A stretch of DNA of 61,231 nt from Corynebacterium urealyticum (GCA_020741275.1 DYZK01000032.1:1-61231), one strand, 5' to 3'; positions 36,843-47,617 are shown, counted from the first letter of the stretch. Made by a program: numbers and translations. The notes: generated from the letters alone by a model not told the origin.

Positions 36843-37786
36843 TGAAGAACCTGCTCAGCATTTCCGACCTCACTCCGAATGAGATTGTGCGCATCATGGA
36901 CGAGGCGGATCGTTTCGCCGAGGCACTGAAGGGCCGCGAGGTCAAGAAGTTGCCCACCCTGCGGGGCCGCACCGTGTTCACGATGTTCTACGAAAACTCC
37001 ACCCGCACCCGCGCCAGCTTCGAGACGGCGGGGAAGTGGATGAGTGCGGACGTAATCAACATTTCCGCGTCCTCCTCGAGCGTCAAAAAGGGCGAGTCAC
37101 TCCGGGACACGGCGCTGACGTTGAAGTCCATCGGCGCCGACGCGCTCGTTATGCGCCACCCGTCCTCCGGGGCAGCGCAACACGTGGCCAGCTTCATCGG
37201 CGAAACCGCAGTGATTAACGCAGGCGATGGTTCCAACCAGCACCCCACGCAGGCGCTGCTCGATGCCACGACACTCCGCCGCCAGCGGGGAGACCTGTCG
37301 GGGCAGCACGTCGTCATCGTCGGTGACATCCTGCACTCCCGTGTTGCCCGCTCCAACGCGCAACTGTTGAACGCTCTGGGCGCGGATGTCACCTTCGTTG
37401 CTCCGCCGACGCTGCTGCCGATCGGGGTGGAGAACTGGGGAGTCCGCGTAAGCCACGATCTCGACGCGGAGCTGCCGAGCGCCGACGCGGTCATGATGCT
37501 GCGGGTCCAGGCGGAACGCATGAACGGCGGCTTCTTCCCCTCGCACCGCGAATACGCCACCCGATACGGGCTGTCCAAGGCCCGCCACGCCATGCTGAAG
37601 CCGGACGCAGTCGTGATGCACCCAGGTCCGATGCTGCGAGGCATGGAAATCAACTACAGCGTCGCGGACGCTCCGAACACCGTCGTACTCCAGCAGGTCA
37701 CCGCCGGTGTTCACGTCCGTATGGCGATCCTCTTCCAGTTGCTTATCGGCGGCCACTCGGCCTCCGAGACCGAGACAGACGCTTAA
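36842..37786 (+). CDS. pyrB: Aspartate carbamoyltransferase catalytic subunit
   Basis: A 314-residue transferase that joins carbamoyl phosphate and aspartate, the committed step of UMP synthesis. The carbamoyl-phosphate motif [13 protein letters not shown] is at about residues 48-60; [22 protein letters not shown] and the aspartate-binding region [12 protein letters not shown] follow. There is no pyrI-like regulatory subunit gene here. Start GTG 36842 overlaps the pyrR stop. Confidence 0.97.
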   Translation: MKNLLSISDLTPNEIVRIMDEADRFAEALKGREVKKLPTLRGRTVFTMFYENSTRTRASFETAGKWMSADVINISASSSSVKKGESLRDTALTLKSIGADALVMRHPSSGAAQHVASFIGETAVINAGDGSNQHPTQALLDATTLRRQRGDLSGQHVVIVGDILHSRVARSNAQLLNALGADVTFVAPPTLLPIGVENWGVRVSHDLDAELPSADAVMMLRVQAERMNGGFFPSHREYATRYGLSKARHAMLKPDAVVMHPGPMLRGMEINYSVADAPNTVVLQQVTAGVHVRMAILFQLLIGGHSASETETDA

Positions 37787-37809
37787 GGCCAGAAAGGACA
37801 AGCGATTCT

Positions 37810-39177
37810 ATGGTCGACAACAAGAACTTTCCCCCGACTGGCCCATTGGCTGCGCACCCGGCGGGCACCGAGAATGCGGTGCTCCTGAAGGGCGTGCTCA
37901 TCTACGGTGAAGGCGAGCCCCAGGACGTCCTGCTCTCCGACGGCGTGATCGCCAAGATCGGTGCAGATCTCTCCACCGAGGCTCCGGCTGAGGCCGAGGT
38001 GCTCGACCTTTCCGGCCAGGTACTCCTGCCGGGCCTGGTGGACATGCACGTTCACCTGCGCGAGCCGGGCCGCGAGGACACCGAGACCATCGCCTCCGGC
38101 TCCGCTGCTGCTGCGAAGGGCGGGTTTACCGCCGTGTTCACCATGGCGAATACCTCCCCGGTCATGGACGACCCCGCCATCGCGGAAAGCGTCTGGTACA
38201 AGGGCCAGAACACAAACCTCTGCGACGTCCACCCCGTCGGCTCCATCTCCAAGGGACTGGAGGGCAAGGAACTCACCGAGTTCGGCATGATGGCAGACTC
38301 AGACGCCAAGGTGCGCATGTTCTCCGACGACGGCAAGTGCGTCGACGATCCGCGCCTGATGCGCCGTGCCATCGAGTACTCCCGCGGCATGGACGTGCTG
38401 CTCGCTCAGCACTGTGAAGAGCCCCGCCTGACCGAGGGCGCGGTGGCCCACGAGGGCGAGACCGCCGCCCGCCTGGGGCTTCGCGGCTGGCCGCGAGTGG
38501 CCGAGGAGTCCATCGTCGCTCGCGACGCCCTCATGGCCCGCGACTACGGCGGTCGGATCCACATCTGCCACGCCTCGACGGAAGGCACCGTCGAGCTGCT
38601 GCGCTGGGCGAAGGGCCAGGATATCCCGCTGTCTGCCGAGGTTACCCCGCATCACCTGATCCTCACCGATTCCCGGTTGGAGACCTTCGACGGTGTAAAC
38701 CGAGTGAACCCGCCCCTGCGTGAGGAGCGGGACACGCTCGCCCTGCGCCAGGCCCTTATCGACGGTGTGGTGGACTGCGTGGCCACCGACCATGCCCCGC
38801 ATTCCTCTGAGGAGAAGTGCTGCGAATTCGACCAGGCACGTCCCGGCATGCTTGGCCTGGAGACCTCCCTGGCGATCATCGCGGACCTGTTCGTCATCAA
38901 CGGTGACCAGGACTGGCGCTTCGTCGCCAAGGTGATGTCCGAGCGTCCCGCCGAGATCACCAAGCTGCCCGGCCACGGCCGCCCGATCGCCGAAGGCGAG
39001 CCAGCGAACCTGTGCGTGGTGGACACCAACGCCAGCTGGATCGCCGAGGCCAAGGAGATGGCCTCCAAGTCCGAGAACAACCCCTACGAGGGCATGCCCA
39101 TGCCAGTTCGGGTCTCCACGACGATCCTGCGTGGCAAGGTGACATGCCGCGATGCCAACCCTGTGACAACCGACTAG
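37810..39177 (+). CDS. pyrC: Dihydroorotase (class I)
   Basis: A 455-residue amidohydrolase that cyclises carbamoyl aspartate. The zinc-binding [13 protein letters not shown] is near residue 79, further ligands are in AQHCEE and ICHAST, and the catalytic aspartate is in [13 protein letters not shown]. It begins with about 20 extra residues before the conserved core. GAAAGGA precedes the ATG. Third gene of the pyr operon. Confidence 0.96.
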   Translation: MVDNKNFPPTGPLAAHPAGTENAVLLKGVLIYGEGEPQDVLLSDGVIAKIGADLSTEAPAEAEVLDLSGQVLLPGLVDMHVHLREPGREDTETIASGSAAAAKGGFTAVFTMANTSPVMDDPAIAESVWYKGQNTNLCDVHPVGSISKGLEGKELTEFGMMADSDAKVRMFSDDGKCVDDPRLMRRAIEYSRGMDVLLAQHCEEPRLTEGAVAHEGETAARLGLRGWPRVAEESIVARDALMARDYGGRIHICHASTEGTVELLRWAKGQDIPLSAEVTPHHLILTDSRLETFDGVNRVNPPLREERDTLALRQALIDGVVDCVATDHAPHSSEEKCCEFDQARPGMLGLETSLAIIADLFVINGDQDWRFVAKVMSERPAEITKLPGHGRPIAEGEPANLCVVDTNASWIAEAKEMASKSENNPYEGMPMPVRVSTTILRGKVTCRDANPVTTD

Positions 39178-39237
39178 CTGCCCGATTAACCCAAGAATCG
39201 GCAACTGACCTTGAAAGAAAAACTAAGGACTAAAGAT

Positions 39238-40392
39238 ATGCAGACTCACACTCCAGCAGCACTGGTTCTCGCAGACGGCACGATCTACCGTGGCTTCGCG
39301 ATGGGCGCGACCGGCAAGACCCTCGGCGAGGCAGTGTTCACCACCGCCATGACCGGTTACCAGGAGACCCTCACCGACCCGTCCTTCCACCGCCAGATCA
39401 CGGTGCTCACCGCACCACAGGTCGGTAACACCGGATGGAACGACGAGGACTCCGAGTCCCGCGACGGCAAAATCTGGTCGGCCGGCCTGGTCATTCGCGA
39501 CCTCTCCAACACAGTCAGCAACTGGCGGGCCAAGCGCAGCCTCAACGAGGAGCTCGAGGCGCAGGGCATCGTCAGCATCTGCGGTGTGGATACCCGCTCC
39601 GTCGTACGCCACCTGCGCGAGGAGGGCTCGATCGCCGCGGGCATCTTCTCCGGCGACGCCCTCGGCACCGACGAGGAGATGATCGCCCAGGTCAAGGAGC
39701 AGCCGTCGATGAGCGGCGCGGACCTGACCGCGGACGTCACCACCGACGAGCCTTATGTCGTCGACGCGGAAGGGGAGCGCAAGTACACCGTCCTCGCCTA
39801 CGACATGGGCATTAAGACCAACACGCCGCGCGAGTTCGCCAAGCGCGGCATCCGCACCGTCGTCATTCCAGCCGACACCGAGTTCTCCACCCTCGAGGGC
39901 TACTTGAGCGAGTACGAGGCCCAGGGCGTGTTCGCCTCCAACGGCCCGGGTGACCCGGCCACCGCCGACCACACGGTGGAGCAGGTCAAGAAGGTGCTCG
40001 AGGCCGACATCCCGTTCTTCGGCATCTGCTTCGGCAACCAGCTCTTTGGCCGTGCCCTCGGCCTGGACACCTACAAGCTGAAGTTCGGCCACCGCGGCAC
40101 CAACGTGCCGGTGAAGGACCTGGAGACTGGCAAGGTCGCGATCACCGCCCAGAACCACGGCTTCGCCCTCGCGGCCCCCGCCGGCGGCCTGGATAAGGAA
40201 TTCGACACCCCATTCGGGCCCGCCAAGGTCACCCACATCTGCCTCAACGACGACGTCGTCGAAGGCGTGGCGCTGACCAGCGGACGCGCCTTCTCGGTGC
40301 AGTACCACCCGGAGTCCGCCGCCGGCCCGCACGACGCAAACCCCCTGTTCGACCACTTCCTCAACCTGTTGGAGCAGGAGAAGAAGGCCTAA
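39238..40392 (+). CDS. carA: Carbamoyl-phosphate synthase small subunit
   Basis: A 384-residue glutaminase subunit that feeds ammonia to CarB. I chose ATG 39238 ([18 protein letters not shown]); an upstream in-frame TTG has no support. The N-terminal domain has [16 protein letters not shown]; the class I amidotransferase domain has the catalytic cysteine in [12 protein letters not shown] and the HPES histidine/glutamate pair. Product serves both pyrimidine and arginine synthesis. Confidence 0.97.
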   Translation: MQTHTPAALVLADGTIYRGFAMGATGKTLGEAVFTTAMTGYQETLTDPSFHRQITVLTAPQVGNTGWNDEDSESRDGKIWSAGLVIRDLSNTVSNWRAKRSLNEELEAQGIVSICGVDTRSVVRHLREEGSIAAGIFSGDALGTDEEMIAQVKEQPSMSGADLTADVTTDEPYVVDAEGERKYTVLAYDMGIKTNTPREFAKRGIRTVVIPADTEFSTLEGYLSEYEAQGVFASNGPGDPATADHTVEQVKKVLEADIPFFGICFGNQLFGRALGLDTYKLKFGHRGTNVPVKDLETGKVAITAQNHGFALAAPAGGLDKEFDTPFGPAKVTHICLNDDVVEGVALTSGRAFSVQYHPESAAGPHDANPLFDHFLNLLEQEKKA

Positions 40393-40459
40393 ACCGACGC
40401 CTTCTCACAGCACAGAACGCATCCAGCAGCACAACGCCCAACAGAAAGAGAAAACACTC

Positions 40460-43400
40460 ATGCCACGTCGTGAAGACATCAACCACGTCCTCGTCATCGG
40501 TTCCGGCCCGATCGTCATCGGTCAGGCCTGCGAGTTCGACTACTCCGGCACCCAGGCCTGCCGAGTGCTCAAGGAAGAGGGCCTCCGCGTCACCCTGATC
40601 AACTCCAACCCGGCGACCATCATGACCGATCCGGAGTTCGCCGACCACACCTACATCGAGCCGATTCAGCCGGAGTACATCGAGAAGATCTTCGCCAAGG
40701 AAAAGGCAGCGGGGCACCCGATCGACGCCGTGCTGGCCACCCTCGGCGGCCAGACCGCGCTGAACGCCGCGATCCAGCTGGACCGCCGCGGCATCCTCGA
40801 CAAGTACGGCGTCGAGCTCATCGGCGCGGACATCGACGCCATCGAGCGCGGCGAGGACCGCCAGAAGTTCAAGGACATCGTCGAGAAGATCGGTGGATCC
40901 TCCGCCCGCTCCCGCGTCTGCCACAACATGGACGAGGTCCACGAGACCGTCGCCGAGCTGGGCTTGCCAGTCGTCGTCCGCCCGTCCTTCACCATGGGCG
41001 GCCTTGGCTCCGGCCTGGCCTTCGACTACGAGGACCTGGAGCGCATCGCCGGCGGCGGCCTCGCCGCATCCCCGGAGGCCAACGTCCTGATCGAGGAGTC
41101 CATCCTCGGCTGGAAGGAATTCGAGCTGGAGCTGATGCGCGACGCGAAGGACAACGTGGTCGTCGTCGCTTCCATCGAGAACGTCGACGCCCTGGGTGTC
41201 CACACCGGCGACTCCGTCACCGTCGCCCCGTCCATGACCCTGACGGACCGCGAGTTCCAGATCATGCGCGACCAGGGCATCGCCATCCTCCGCGAGGTCG
41301 GCGTGGAGACCGGTGGCTGCAACATCCAGTTCGCTATCAACCCCAAGGACGGCCGGATCATCACGATCGAGATGAACCCGCGCGTCTCCCGTTCCTCTGC
41401 GCTCGCGTCCAAGGCCACCGGCTTCCCGATCGCGAAGCTCGCTGCGAAGCTGGCGATCGGCTACACGCTCGACGAGGTCCGCAACGACATCACCCAGGTC
41501 ACCCCGGCCGCCTTTGAGCCGACCCTGGACTATGTCATCGTCAAGGCCCCGCGCTTCGCCTTCGAGAAGTTCCCAGGGGCTGACGACACCCTCACCACCA
41601 CGATGAAGTCCGTCGGTGAGGCAATGTCCATCGGCCGCAACTACATCACCGGCCTGAACAAGGTCATGCGCTCTCTGGAGACCAAGCAGGCTGGCTTCTG
41701 GACTGTCCCGGATGAGGACTTCGCGGGCGAGCGAGCCACCGACAAGGCAGCCGTCCTCGAAGACCTCAAGCGCCCGACCGAGGGGCGCCTCTACGACGTC
41801 GAGCTCGCCATGCGCCTCGGCGCGACCGTGGACGAGATCTATCAGGCCTCCGGCATCGACCCGTGGTTCCTGCACGAGCTCATGGCCCTCGTGGAGTTCC
41901 GCCAGCAGCTGATCGACGCGCCGGTCTTGGACGTCGACCTGCTGCGTTATGCAAAGTTCCTTGGCCTGTCCGACCGCCAGATCGCAGCCCTGCGTCCGGA
42001 GTTCGCAGGGGAGGACGGCGTGCGTTCCCTGCGCTGGTCCCTCGGCATCCACCCAGTCTTCAAGACCGTGGACACCTGCGCCGGTGAGTTCGAGGCGAAG
42101 ACCCCGTACCACTACAGCTCCTATGAGCTGGACCCGAACGCCGAGTCCGAGGTTGAGCCGCAGAAGGATAAGGAAAAGGTCATCATCTTGGGCTCCGGCC
42201 CGAACCGCATCGGCCAGGGTATCGAGTTCGACTACTCCTGCGTCCACGCGGCCCTCGAGCTCTCCCGCGTCGGCTACGAGACCGTGATGGTCAACTGCAA
42301 CCCGGAGACCGTCTCCACCGACTACGACACCGCCGATCGCCTGTACTTCGAGCCGCTGACCTTCGAGGACGTCATGGAGATCTACCGGGCGGAGTCCGAG
42401 TCCGGCACTGTCGCGGGCGTGATCGTTCAGCTCGGTGGCCAGACGCCACTGGGCCTGGCGCAGCGCCTCTCCGACGCCGGTGTGCCGATTGTCGGTACCA
42501 CCCCGGAGGCCATCAACCTGGCCGAGCACCGTGGCGAGTTCGGCAAGGTCCTGCGCGACGCCGAGCTGCCAGCCCCGGCTTTCGGCACCGCCACCAGCTT
42601 CGAGGAAGCCCGTGAGGTCGCCGCAAACATCGGTTACCCGGTACTGGTCCGCCCGTCCTACGTCCTCGGCGGCCGTGGCATGGAGATCGTCTACGACGAG
42701 GCCAGCCTGCGCGATTACATCTCGCGCGCCACGGAGATCACCGACGAGCACCCGGTCCTGGTCGACCGCTTCCTGGATTCCGCCATCGAGATCGATGTCG
42801 ACGCCCTCTGCGATGGCGAGGACGTCTACCTCGGCGGCGTGATGGAGCACATCGAGGAGGCCGGTATCCACTCCGGCGACTCTGCCTGCGCGCTGCCACC
42901 GATGACGCTGGGGGAGCAGGACATCGAAAAGGTCCGGGAGTCTACCCGCAAGCTGGCCCAGGGCATCGGCGTGAAGGGCCTGATGAACGTCCAGTACGCG
43001 CTGAAGGACGACATCCTCTACGTCATCGAGGCCAACCCGCGCGCCTCCCGCACTGCGCCGTTCGTGTCCAAGGCCACGGGCGTGCAGATGGCGAAGGCCG
43101 CAGCCCGCATCATGCTGGGCTCTTCCATCGCCGAGCTCAAGGAGGAGGGCATCCTTCCTTCCGATCGCGACGGTGGCTCGCTGCCGATCGGTCACCCGAT
43201 CGCAGTCAAGGAAGCCGTGCTGCCGTTCAACCGTTTCCGTAGCTTCGAGGGCAAGGTGCTGGACTCCCTGCTGAGCCCGGAAATGAAGTCCACCGGTGAG
43301 GTCATGGGCCTTGACTCGGACTTCGGTACCGCGTTCGCGAAATCCCAGGAGGGCGCTTATGGTGAGCTGCCTACGAAGGGGAACGTCTTCGTCTCCGTCG

Positions 43401-43792
43401 CCAACCGCGACAAGCGCACCCTGATCCTCCCGATCCAGCGACTGGCCTCCCTGGGCTTCAACGTGCTCGCCACCGCGGGCACCGCAAGTATGCTGCGTCG
43501 CAATGGTGTGGAGTGCGAGGTCGTGGCGAAGGTCTCCGACACCAGCGGCGAGGGAGAGAATGCCCGCAACGTCGTGGACTACATCCGCGATGGCGAGATC
43601 GACCTGGTGATCAACACCCCGGCCGGTTCCGCTGACGCGCGCACCGATGGCTACGATATCCGCGCGGCCTCTGTGAACAGCGGTGTGCCGTGTGCGACGA
43701 CCGTTCAGGGCACCGTCGCGGCGGTGCAGGGCATCGAGGCACTGCTGGACCACGACACGACGGTGACCCCGATCCAGGAAGTGGAGCACTAA
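40460..43792 (+). CDS. carB: Carbamoyl-phosphate synthase large subunit
   Basis: An 1110-residue synthetase with two homologous ATP-grasp halves. The first begins [25 protein letters not shown] and contains [12 protein letters not shown]; the second begins [22 protein letters not shown] with [17 protein letters not shown]. The C-terminal MGS-like allosteric domain ends [23 protein letters not shown]. All parts appear intact. Its stop overlaps the pyrF start by one base. Confidence 0.98.
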   Translation: MPRREDINHVLVIGSGPIVIGQACEFDYSGTQACRVLKEEGLRVTLINSNPATIMTDPEFADHTYIEPIQPEYIEKIFAKEKAAGHPIDAVLATLGGQTALNAAIQLDRRGILDKYGVELIGADIDAIERGEDRQKFKDIVEKIGGSSARSRVCHNMDEVHETVAELGLPVVVRPSFTMGGLGSGLAFDYEDLERIAGGGLAASPEANVLIEESILGWKEFELELMRDAKDNVVVVASIENVDALGVHTGDSVTVAPSMTLTDREFQIMRDQGIAILREVGVETGGCNIQFAINPKDGRIITIEMNPRVSRSSALASKATGFPIAKLAAKLAIGYTLDEVRNDITQVTPAAFEPTLDYVIVKAPRFAFEKFPGADDTLTTTMKSVGEAMSIGRNYITGLNKVMRSLETKQAGFWTVPDEDFAGERATDKAAVLEDLKRPTEGRLYDVELAMRLGATVDEIYQASGIDPWFLHELMALVEFRQQLIDAPVLDVDLLRYAKFLGLSDRQIAALRPEFAGEDGVRSLRWSLGIHPVFKTVDTCAGEFEAKTPYHYSSYELDPNAESEVEPQKDKEKVIILGSGPNRIGQGIEFDYSCVHAALELSRVGYETVMVNCNPETVSTDYDTADRLYFEPLTFEDVMEIYRAESESGTVAGVIVQLGGQTPLGLAQRLSDAGVPIVGTTPEAINLAEHRGEFGKVLRDAELPAPAFGTATSFEEAREVAANIGYPVLVRPSYVLGGRGMEIVYDEASLRDYISRATEITDEHPVLVDRFLDSAIEIDVDALCDGEDVYLGGVMEHIEEAGIHSGDSACALPPMTLGEQDIEKVRESTRKLAQGIGVKGLMNVQYALKDDILYVIEANPRASRTAPFVSKATGVQMAKAAARIMLGSSIAELKEEGILPSDRDGGSLPIGHPIAVKEAVLPFNRFRSFEGKVLDSLLSPEMKSTGEVMGLDSDFGTAFAKSQEGAYGELPTKGNVFVSVANRDKRTLILPIQRLASLGFNVLATAGTASMLRRNGVECEVVAKVSDTSGEGENARNVVDYIRDGEIDLVINTPAGSADARTDGYDIRAASVNSGVPCATTVQGTVAAVQGIEALLDHDTTVTPIQEVEH

Positions 43793-44640
43793 TGACCACG
43801 CCGGTGGGGCAAGCTGCAGACCAGTCGGCAACCTTTGGCGAGCACTTCCTGGCTCGGGCTGCCGAGCTTGGGCCGTTGTGCGTGGGGCTCGACCCGCATG
43901 CGCACATCCTTGAGCGCTGGGGCTTGGCCTATGACCTGGCGGGGTTGAAAGAGTTCACTGACACTGCGGTAGCCGCCTTTCGGGATACCGTCGCCGTCGT
44001 CAAGCCGCAGGTGGCCTTCTATGAGGCTTTCGGGGAAGCAGGCTTCGAGATTCTCCAGAACGCGATGGCGGATCTGAGGCAAGCCGGTGTTCTCGTCATT
44101 GCCGATGCCAAGCGTGGCGATATCGGTTCCACGATGGCGGGCTACGCCAATGCCTGGCTGAGGCCGGGCTCGCCACTGGAAGCGGATGCGCTAACGGTGT
44201 CCCCGTGGCTCGGGGTGGATTCCCTGGCCCCGGTGTTTGAACTGGCGGCCGAGTACAACAAGGGCGCCATCGTTCTTGCAGCGACCTCCAACCCGGAGGC
44301 ACCGTCGGTGCAGCTGTCCCGGACTCAGTCTGGCACCACGCTGGCTCAGGCGGTGTGCGACCGCGTCGCCGAACTTAACGCGGGGGATAAGCCCGGCAAC
44401 GTTGGTGTCGTCGTCGGTGCGACGGTGGAAAATCCACCGGTTCTCGACCATGTCAACGGTATGATCCTCATGCCCGGAGTCGGGGCCCAAGGCGGCACTA
44501 TGGCCGATGTGCGTCGCATTTGCGGGGAGGCGGCACGCTTCGCGAGCCCGAATGTCTCCCGCGCGGTCCTGAACGAGGGACCAAGTGTGGCAGACCTGCA
44601 GGCCGCCGCGCGGCGCTTCGCCGCGGAACTTCAGGTGTAA
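43792..44640 (+). CDS. pyrF: Orotidine 5'-phosphate decarboxylase (type 2)
   Basis: A 282-residue decarboxylase making UMP. The active-site lysine/aspartate motif is DAKRGDIGSTMAGYANA, and LCVGLDPHAHILERWG is the N-terminal substrate loop; the size and motif identify the type 2 (actinobacterial/myxobacterial) subfamily. ATG 43792 overlaps the carB stop. Last gene of the operon. OPRT (pyrE) and dihydroorotate dehydrogenase (pyrD) are not in the window. Confidence 0.96.
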   Translation: MTTPVGQAADQSATFGEHFLARAAELGPLCVGLDPHAHILERWGLAYDLAGLKEFTDTAVAAFRDTVAVVKPQVAFYEAFGEAGFEILQNAMADLRQAGVLVIADAKRGDIGSTMAGYANAWLRPGSPLEADALTVSPWLGVDSLAPVFELAAEYNKGAIVLAATSNPEAPSVQLSRTQSGTTLAQAVCDRVAELNAGDKPGNVGVVVGATVENPPVLDHVNGMILMPGVGAQGGTMADVRRICGEAARFASPNVSRAVLNEGPSVADLQAAARRFAAELQV

Positions 44641-44841
44641 CCTGCATATTTGGTCGAGGTGAATCCGCGCGTCGTAGTTGCCACCACGACAAAAGCACCT
44701 TAGGATTCACCTTCGTGCTTTGCTTTCTTAAGCAAGTAACGCCCTTAAAAGGGGTGTTCAAGCCAGCAGCCCCACGCTGATTGGCTAAAATGCAAGACAT
44801 TCCACAAGATTTTCAAAAACGATTACGTACGGAGGAATCCC
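44641..44841 (+). other. pyrF-mihF spacer with several alternative hairpins
   Basis: This 200-base spacer has AGGTGAATCC (44657-44666) with GGATTCACCT (44703-44712), a perfect 10-bp pair; AAAGCAC (44692-44698) with GTGCTTT (44715-44721), which cannot form together with the first; TTGCTT (44720-44725) with AAGCAA (44730-44735); and AACGCCC with GGGTGTT (about 44738-44758). A short inner pair GTCGT/ACGAC lies in the first loop. No known riboswitch core is recognised. The mihF promoter lies at its end. Confidence 0.5.
44786..44791 (+). promoter_or_regulatory. Candidate -10 for mihF-gmk
   Basis: TAAAAT in GGCTAAAATGC matches the TANAAT consensus. A leader of about 45 bases would lead to the GGAGGA site at 44831-44836. 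Confidence 0.5.
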
Positions 44842-45168
44842 GTGGCACTTCCCCAGCTGACCCCGGAGCAGCGTGCAGAGGCCCTGAAGAAGGCTGCTGA
44901 GGCACGTAAGGCACGCGCCGAACTTCGCGAGAAGCTCAAGCGCGGCGGCACCGATCTGCAGCAGGTCCTGAAGGACGCCGAGACTGACCCGATCCTGGGC
45001 AAGATGAAGGTCTCCGCTCTGCTGGTCTCCCTGCCGAAGGTCGGCAAGATCAAGGCCGAGGAAATCATGAATCAGCTTGAGATCGCCCCGACCCGCCGTC
45101 TGCGCGGCCTGGGCGACCGTCAGCGTCGCGCTCTGCTGGAGCACTTCGGCTTCGACCCAGAGGCTTAA
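44842..45168 (+). CDS. mihF: Actinobacterial integration host factor MihF
   Basis: A 108-residue nucleoid-associated protein unrelated in sequence to E. coli IHF; it binds DNA through a helix-two-turns-helix domain and is essential in mycobacteria. The N-terminal half is a charged helix (AEALKKAAEARKARAELREKLKRG in part), and the DNA-binding part contains LLVSLPKVGKIKAEEIMNQL and RRLRGLGDRQRRALLEHFG. Start GTG 44842 is five bases after GGAGGA. The order pyrF-mihF-gmk-rpoZ is typical of actinobacteria. Confidence 0.95.
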   Translation: MALPQLTPEQRAEALKKAAEARKARAELREKLKRGGTDLQQVLKDAETDPILGKMKVSALLVSLPKVGKIKAEEIMNQLEIAPTRRLRGLGDRQRRALLEHFGFDPEA

Positions 45169-45171
45169 GCC

Positions 45172-45747
45172 GTGACGCAGGATTCGGGCCGCGGCCGCGT
45201 GGTTGTCCTCGCCGGGCCGTCCGCCGTCGGCAAGTCCACGGTGGTCTCTAAGCTTCGCGAGTCGGTTCCGAACCTCTTCTTCAGCGTCTCGATGACGACG
45301 CGCGACCCTCGTCCCGGCGAGGTACACGGTCGTGACTACCTCTACGTGACGCGAGACGAGTTCCAGTCGAACATCGACAGCGACCTCATGCTCGAATGGG
45401 CTGAGATCCACGGTGGGCTGCAGCTCTCCGGAACGCCCCGCAAGCCGGTCGAAGAGGCCATGGCTGCTCAGTACCCCGTCCTTATCGAGGTGGACCTCGA
45501 GGGAGCGCGGAACGTGAAGAAGCTTCTGCCGGAGGTACACACCGTTTTCCTCGCCCCGCCTTCCTGGGAGGTGCTGGTGGACCGGTTGACCGGCCGCGGT
45601 ACCGAGTCCGACGAGGTTATCCAGCGTCGCCTGGAGACCGCCCGCGGGGAACTGGCTGCCAAGGATGAATTCGATCACGTCATCGTGAACTCGGATGTGG
45701 ACGAGGCCGTCGCGGGAATCCGCGACATCCTGGTACCGAAAGCCTAG
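45172..45747 (+). CDS. gmk: Guanylate kinase
   Basis: A 191-residue kinase that phosphorylates GMP to GDP. Walker [10 protein letters not shown] is at residues 15-23; the GMP-binding [18 protein letters not shown] and the lid region follow, and [12 protein letters not shown] carries Walker B. GTG start three bases after the mihF stop, so it is co-transcribed with mihF. Confidence 0.96.
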   Translation: MTQDSGRGRVVVLAGPSAVGKSTVVSKLRESVPNLFFSVSMTTRDPRPGEVHGRDYLYVTRDEFQSNIDSDLMLEWAEIHGGLQLSGTPRKPVEEAMAAQYPVLIEVDLEGARNVKKLLPEVHTVFLAPPSWEVLVDRLTGRGTESDEVIQRRLETARGELAAKDEFDHVIVNSDVDEAVAGIRDILVPKA

Positions 45748-45756
45748 GGAACCTCG

Positions 45757-45780
45757 CCCCGAGACAACGGCCCCTCGGGG
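45757..45780 (+). terminator. Terminator-like hairpin after gmk
   Basis: CCCCGAG (45757-45763) pairs with CTCGGGG (45774-45780), followed by TCTGTTC. A second GC-rich hairpin (CCCAC 45801-45805 with GTGGG 45810-45814, extended by CCCC/GGGG out to 45793-45821) lies just downstream. Confidence 0.55.
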
Positions 45781-45840
45781 TCTGTTCCCGCACCCCGCGG
45801 CCCACCGACGTGGGCGTGGGGTTAGGTGCTTCCAGGCGAT

Positions 45841-45851
45841 TAAGATATAGT
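45841..45851 (+). promoter_or_regulatory. Candidate -10 for rpoZ
   Basis: TAAGATATAGT contains two overlapping candidates, TAAGAT and TATAGT. The leader would hold an AAGCCG/CGGCTT stem (45859-45886) before the rpoZ start. Confidence 0.4.
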
Positions 45852-45908
45852 TTCCCCAAAGCCGTCGTGGGGTTCAGAGGCGGCTTCATGAAGAAATCGA
45901 AAGAATAG

Positions 45909-46199
45909 GTGCATTTCGTGGAAAATCAGGACGTCAACTCGAACGAGACGGTTTTCGATCCGCCAGTCGGCATCACCAACCCGCCGATCGACGAGCTCCT
46001 GACCAAGGTGTCCTCGAAGTATGCCCTCGCCATCTTTGCGGCTAAGCGCGCACGTCAGATTAATGACTACTTCCAGAGCATCGACGAAGGTGTGCTGGAG
46101 TTCGTTGGCCCGCTGGTGACCCCAGAGATGCACGAGAAGCCACTGTCCATCGCTCTGCGCGAGATTAACGCGGATCTCTTGGAGCACACCGAGGGCTAA
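45909..46199 (+). CDS. rpoZ: RNA polymerase omega subunit
   Basis: A 96-residue omega subunit that helps assemble the beta' subunit. The family core reads [29 protein letters not shown] (first part diagnostic) followed by the conserved region [13 protein letters not shown] near the end. The start could be GTG 45909 or GTG 45918 (ENQDVNSNE); a GAAAGA stretch precedes both and does not decide. Next to gmk and coaBC, the usual arrangement. Confidence 0.94.
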   Translation: MHFVENQDVNSNETVFDPPVGITNPPIDELLTKVSSKYALAIFAAKRARQINDYFQSIDEGVLEFVGPLVTPEMHEKPLSIALREINADLLEHTEG

Positions 46200-46204
46200 G
46201 AGGC

Positions 46205-46210
46205 TATCCT
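46205..46210 (+). promoter_or_regulatory. Candidate -10 for a leaderless coaBC mRNA
   Basis: TATCCT ends seven bases before the GTG start of coaBC, with no ribosome-binding site between. Confidence 0.35.
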
Positions 46211-46217
46211 GTCACGT

Positions 46218-47510
46218 GTGACTGATAACGCTTCGAAGAAGAATACGAGCAAGCCGCTCCGCATCCTAGTGGGTGTTGGGGGCGGCATTGCTGCGTTTAA
46301 GGCAGCACACCTGGTGCGCTACTTCACGGAACGGGGGCACAACGTTAACGTCGTGCCCACCGAATCCGCCCTGAACTTTGTCGGTGCTCCCACCTGGGAG
46401 GCTCTGTCCGGGAATCCGGTCAGCACGACTGTGTGGGACGACGTGTCCGGGGTTCAGCATGTCCGGCTCGGTCAGCAAGCCGACCTCATCGTCGTCGCCC
46501 CTGCCACGGCCGACCTCATGGCGCGGCTGCGTATGGGGCGCGCGGATGACCTGCTCACCGCGAGCTGCCTCGTCGCAACCTGCCCGGTTGTTATCGCCCC
46601 GGCGATGCACACCGAGATGTGGGAGAACCCCGCGACCCAGGACAATGTAGCGACACTGCGTAGCCGGGGGATTGCGGTGCTGGAGCCCGCCCACGGGCGC
46701 CTCACCGGTAAAGATAGCGGGCCTGGTCGACTGCCCGAGCCCGATCACATCGGAGCCCTGGCACTGGCAGCCCACGCCCAGCCGGGGATCTTCAACCAGG
46801 ACTTGGTCGGCACCCGCGTGGTGGTTACCGCCGGCGGCACGCACGAGGATCTCGATCCGGTGCGCTTTTTGGGCAACGCTTCTTCTGGTCGCCAGGGATA
46901 TGCACTGGCGAATGTCGCGGCGCAGCGGGGCGCCGACGTTCACCTAATCGCGGGGCACACCGAGGACCTGCCGACGCCTTCTGGTGCGCGGGTGACCCGG
47001 ATTAGCAGTGCCTTGGAGTTGAAGGACGCGACCGAAAACGCCGCCCGGGACGCGGATGTCGTCATTATGGCGGCGGCGGTGGCGGACTACCGCCCCGCGC
47101 AACAAGCCGACTCGAAACTGAAGAAAGGTGGCGAGGATCAGCTGGAGGTTATCGAGCTGGTAGAAAATCCCGACATCTTGGCAGGGCTAGTCGAGCTGCG
47201 GCGGGCGGGGGAGCTGCCTGAGAGTCTGCGCATCGTTGGCTTCGCCGCCGAGACCGGTGACGCGGAATCTACCCCGCTCGAACATGCTCAGCAGAAGTTT
47301 CTCCGCAAGGGCTGCGACCTGCTGATGGCGAACGCGGTAGGCAGGGGTAAGGTCTTCGGTCAGGAAGACTCCGCGGGGTGGCTGATCACCAACCCGTCCG
47401 ACTCCGATAATCCGGAGGGTCTGGAGGTCCGAGAAGTACCGGCCGGGCATAAGCTCGAGGTGGCCGGAGCGATTCTCAACGCGTTGCCGACCACTAACGT
47501 GCAAATCTAG
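46218..47510 (+). CDS. coaBC: Bifunctional phosphopantothenoylcysteine decarboxylase / phosphopantothenate-cysteine ligase
   Basis: A 430-residue flavoprotein catalysing two steps of coenzyme A synthesis. The N-terminal decarboxylase (CoaC, about residues 1-190) has LVGVGGGIAAFKA, the substrate clamp ASCLVATCPV and PAMHTEMWENPATQDN. The C-terminal ligase (CoaB) has TAGGTHEDLDPVRFLGNASSGRQGYALA and the dimer region AAAVADYRP. Both halves are complete. Confidence 0.96.
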   Translation: MTDNASKKNTSKPLRILVGVGGGIAAFKAAHLVRYFTERGHNVNVVPTESALNFVGAPTWEALSGNPVSTTVWDDVSGVQHVRLGQQADLIVVAPATADLMARLRMGRADDLLTASCLVATCPVVIAPAMHTEMWENPATQDNVATLRSRGIAVLEPAHGRLTGKDSGPGRLPEPDHIGALALAAHAQPGIFNQDLVGTRVVVTAGGTHEDLDPVRFLGNASSGRQGYALANVAAQRGADVHLIAGHTEDLPTPSGARVTRISSALELKDATENAARDADVVIMAAAVADYRPAQQADSKLKKGGEDQLEVIELVENPDILAGLVELRRAGELPESLRIVGFAAETGDAESTPLEHAQQKFLRKGCDLLMANAVGRGKVFGQEDSAGWLITNPSDSDNPEGLEVREVPAGHKLEVAGAILNALPTTNVQI

Positions 47511-47523
47511 ACCGCTTGGTCTA
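47508..47523 (+). promoter_or_regulatory. McbR operator before metK
   Basis: TAGACCGCTTGGTCTA is a perfect TAGAC-N6-GTCTA site, the published binding motif of McbR, the TetR-type repressor of sulfur amino-acid and SAM genes in C. glutamicum. It overlaps the coaBC stop and touches a TATTAT -10 candidate (47522-47527), as expected for repression of metK. Confidence 0.88.
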
Positions 47524-47527
47524 TTAT
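47522..47527 (+). promoter_or_regulatory. Candidate -10 for metK
   Basis: TATTAT partly inside the McbR operator; the metK leader would be about 84 bases. No SAM riboswitch core is seen in it. Confidence 0.45.
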
Positions 47528-47617
47528 TAGTGGATCAGTTCACCGTCCGGGTCGTCGCCCGCCGCCTGCCATCGACGGGCCGAACCAAGAATACGAACGA
47601 TAGAAGTGAGATAACTA

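Noticed and set aside
40361..43831. An 1156-codon open frame antisense to carB, and similar long antisense frames opposite alaS (22331-24799), aspS (17879-19912) and uvrC (59065-60969)
   Set aside because: They mirror highly conserved genes in GC-rich DNA, where third-position GC bias suppresses stops on the opposite strand. Their products are low-complexity and match no family.
47508..47523. The TAGACC/GGTCTA inverted repeat as the coaBC terminator
   Set aside because: The stem is only 6 bp with a 4-base loop, and the exact TAGAC-N6-GTCTA match makes a protein operator the better reading.
47524..47617. A SAM riboswitch before metK
   Set aside because: The spacer is under 100 bases, lacks the SAM-I/SAM-II conserved cores, and regulation is already explained by the McbR operator.
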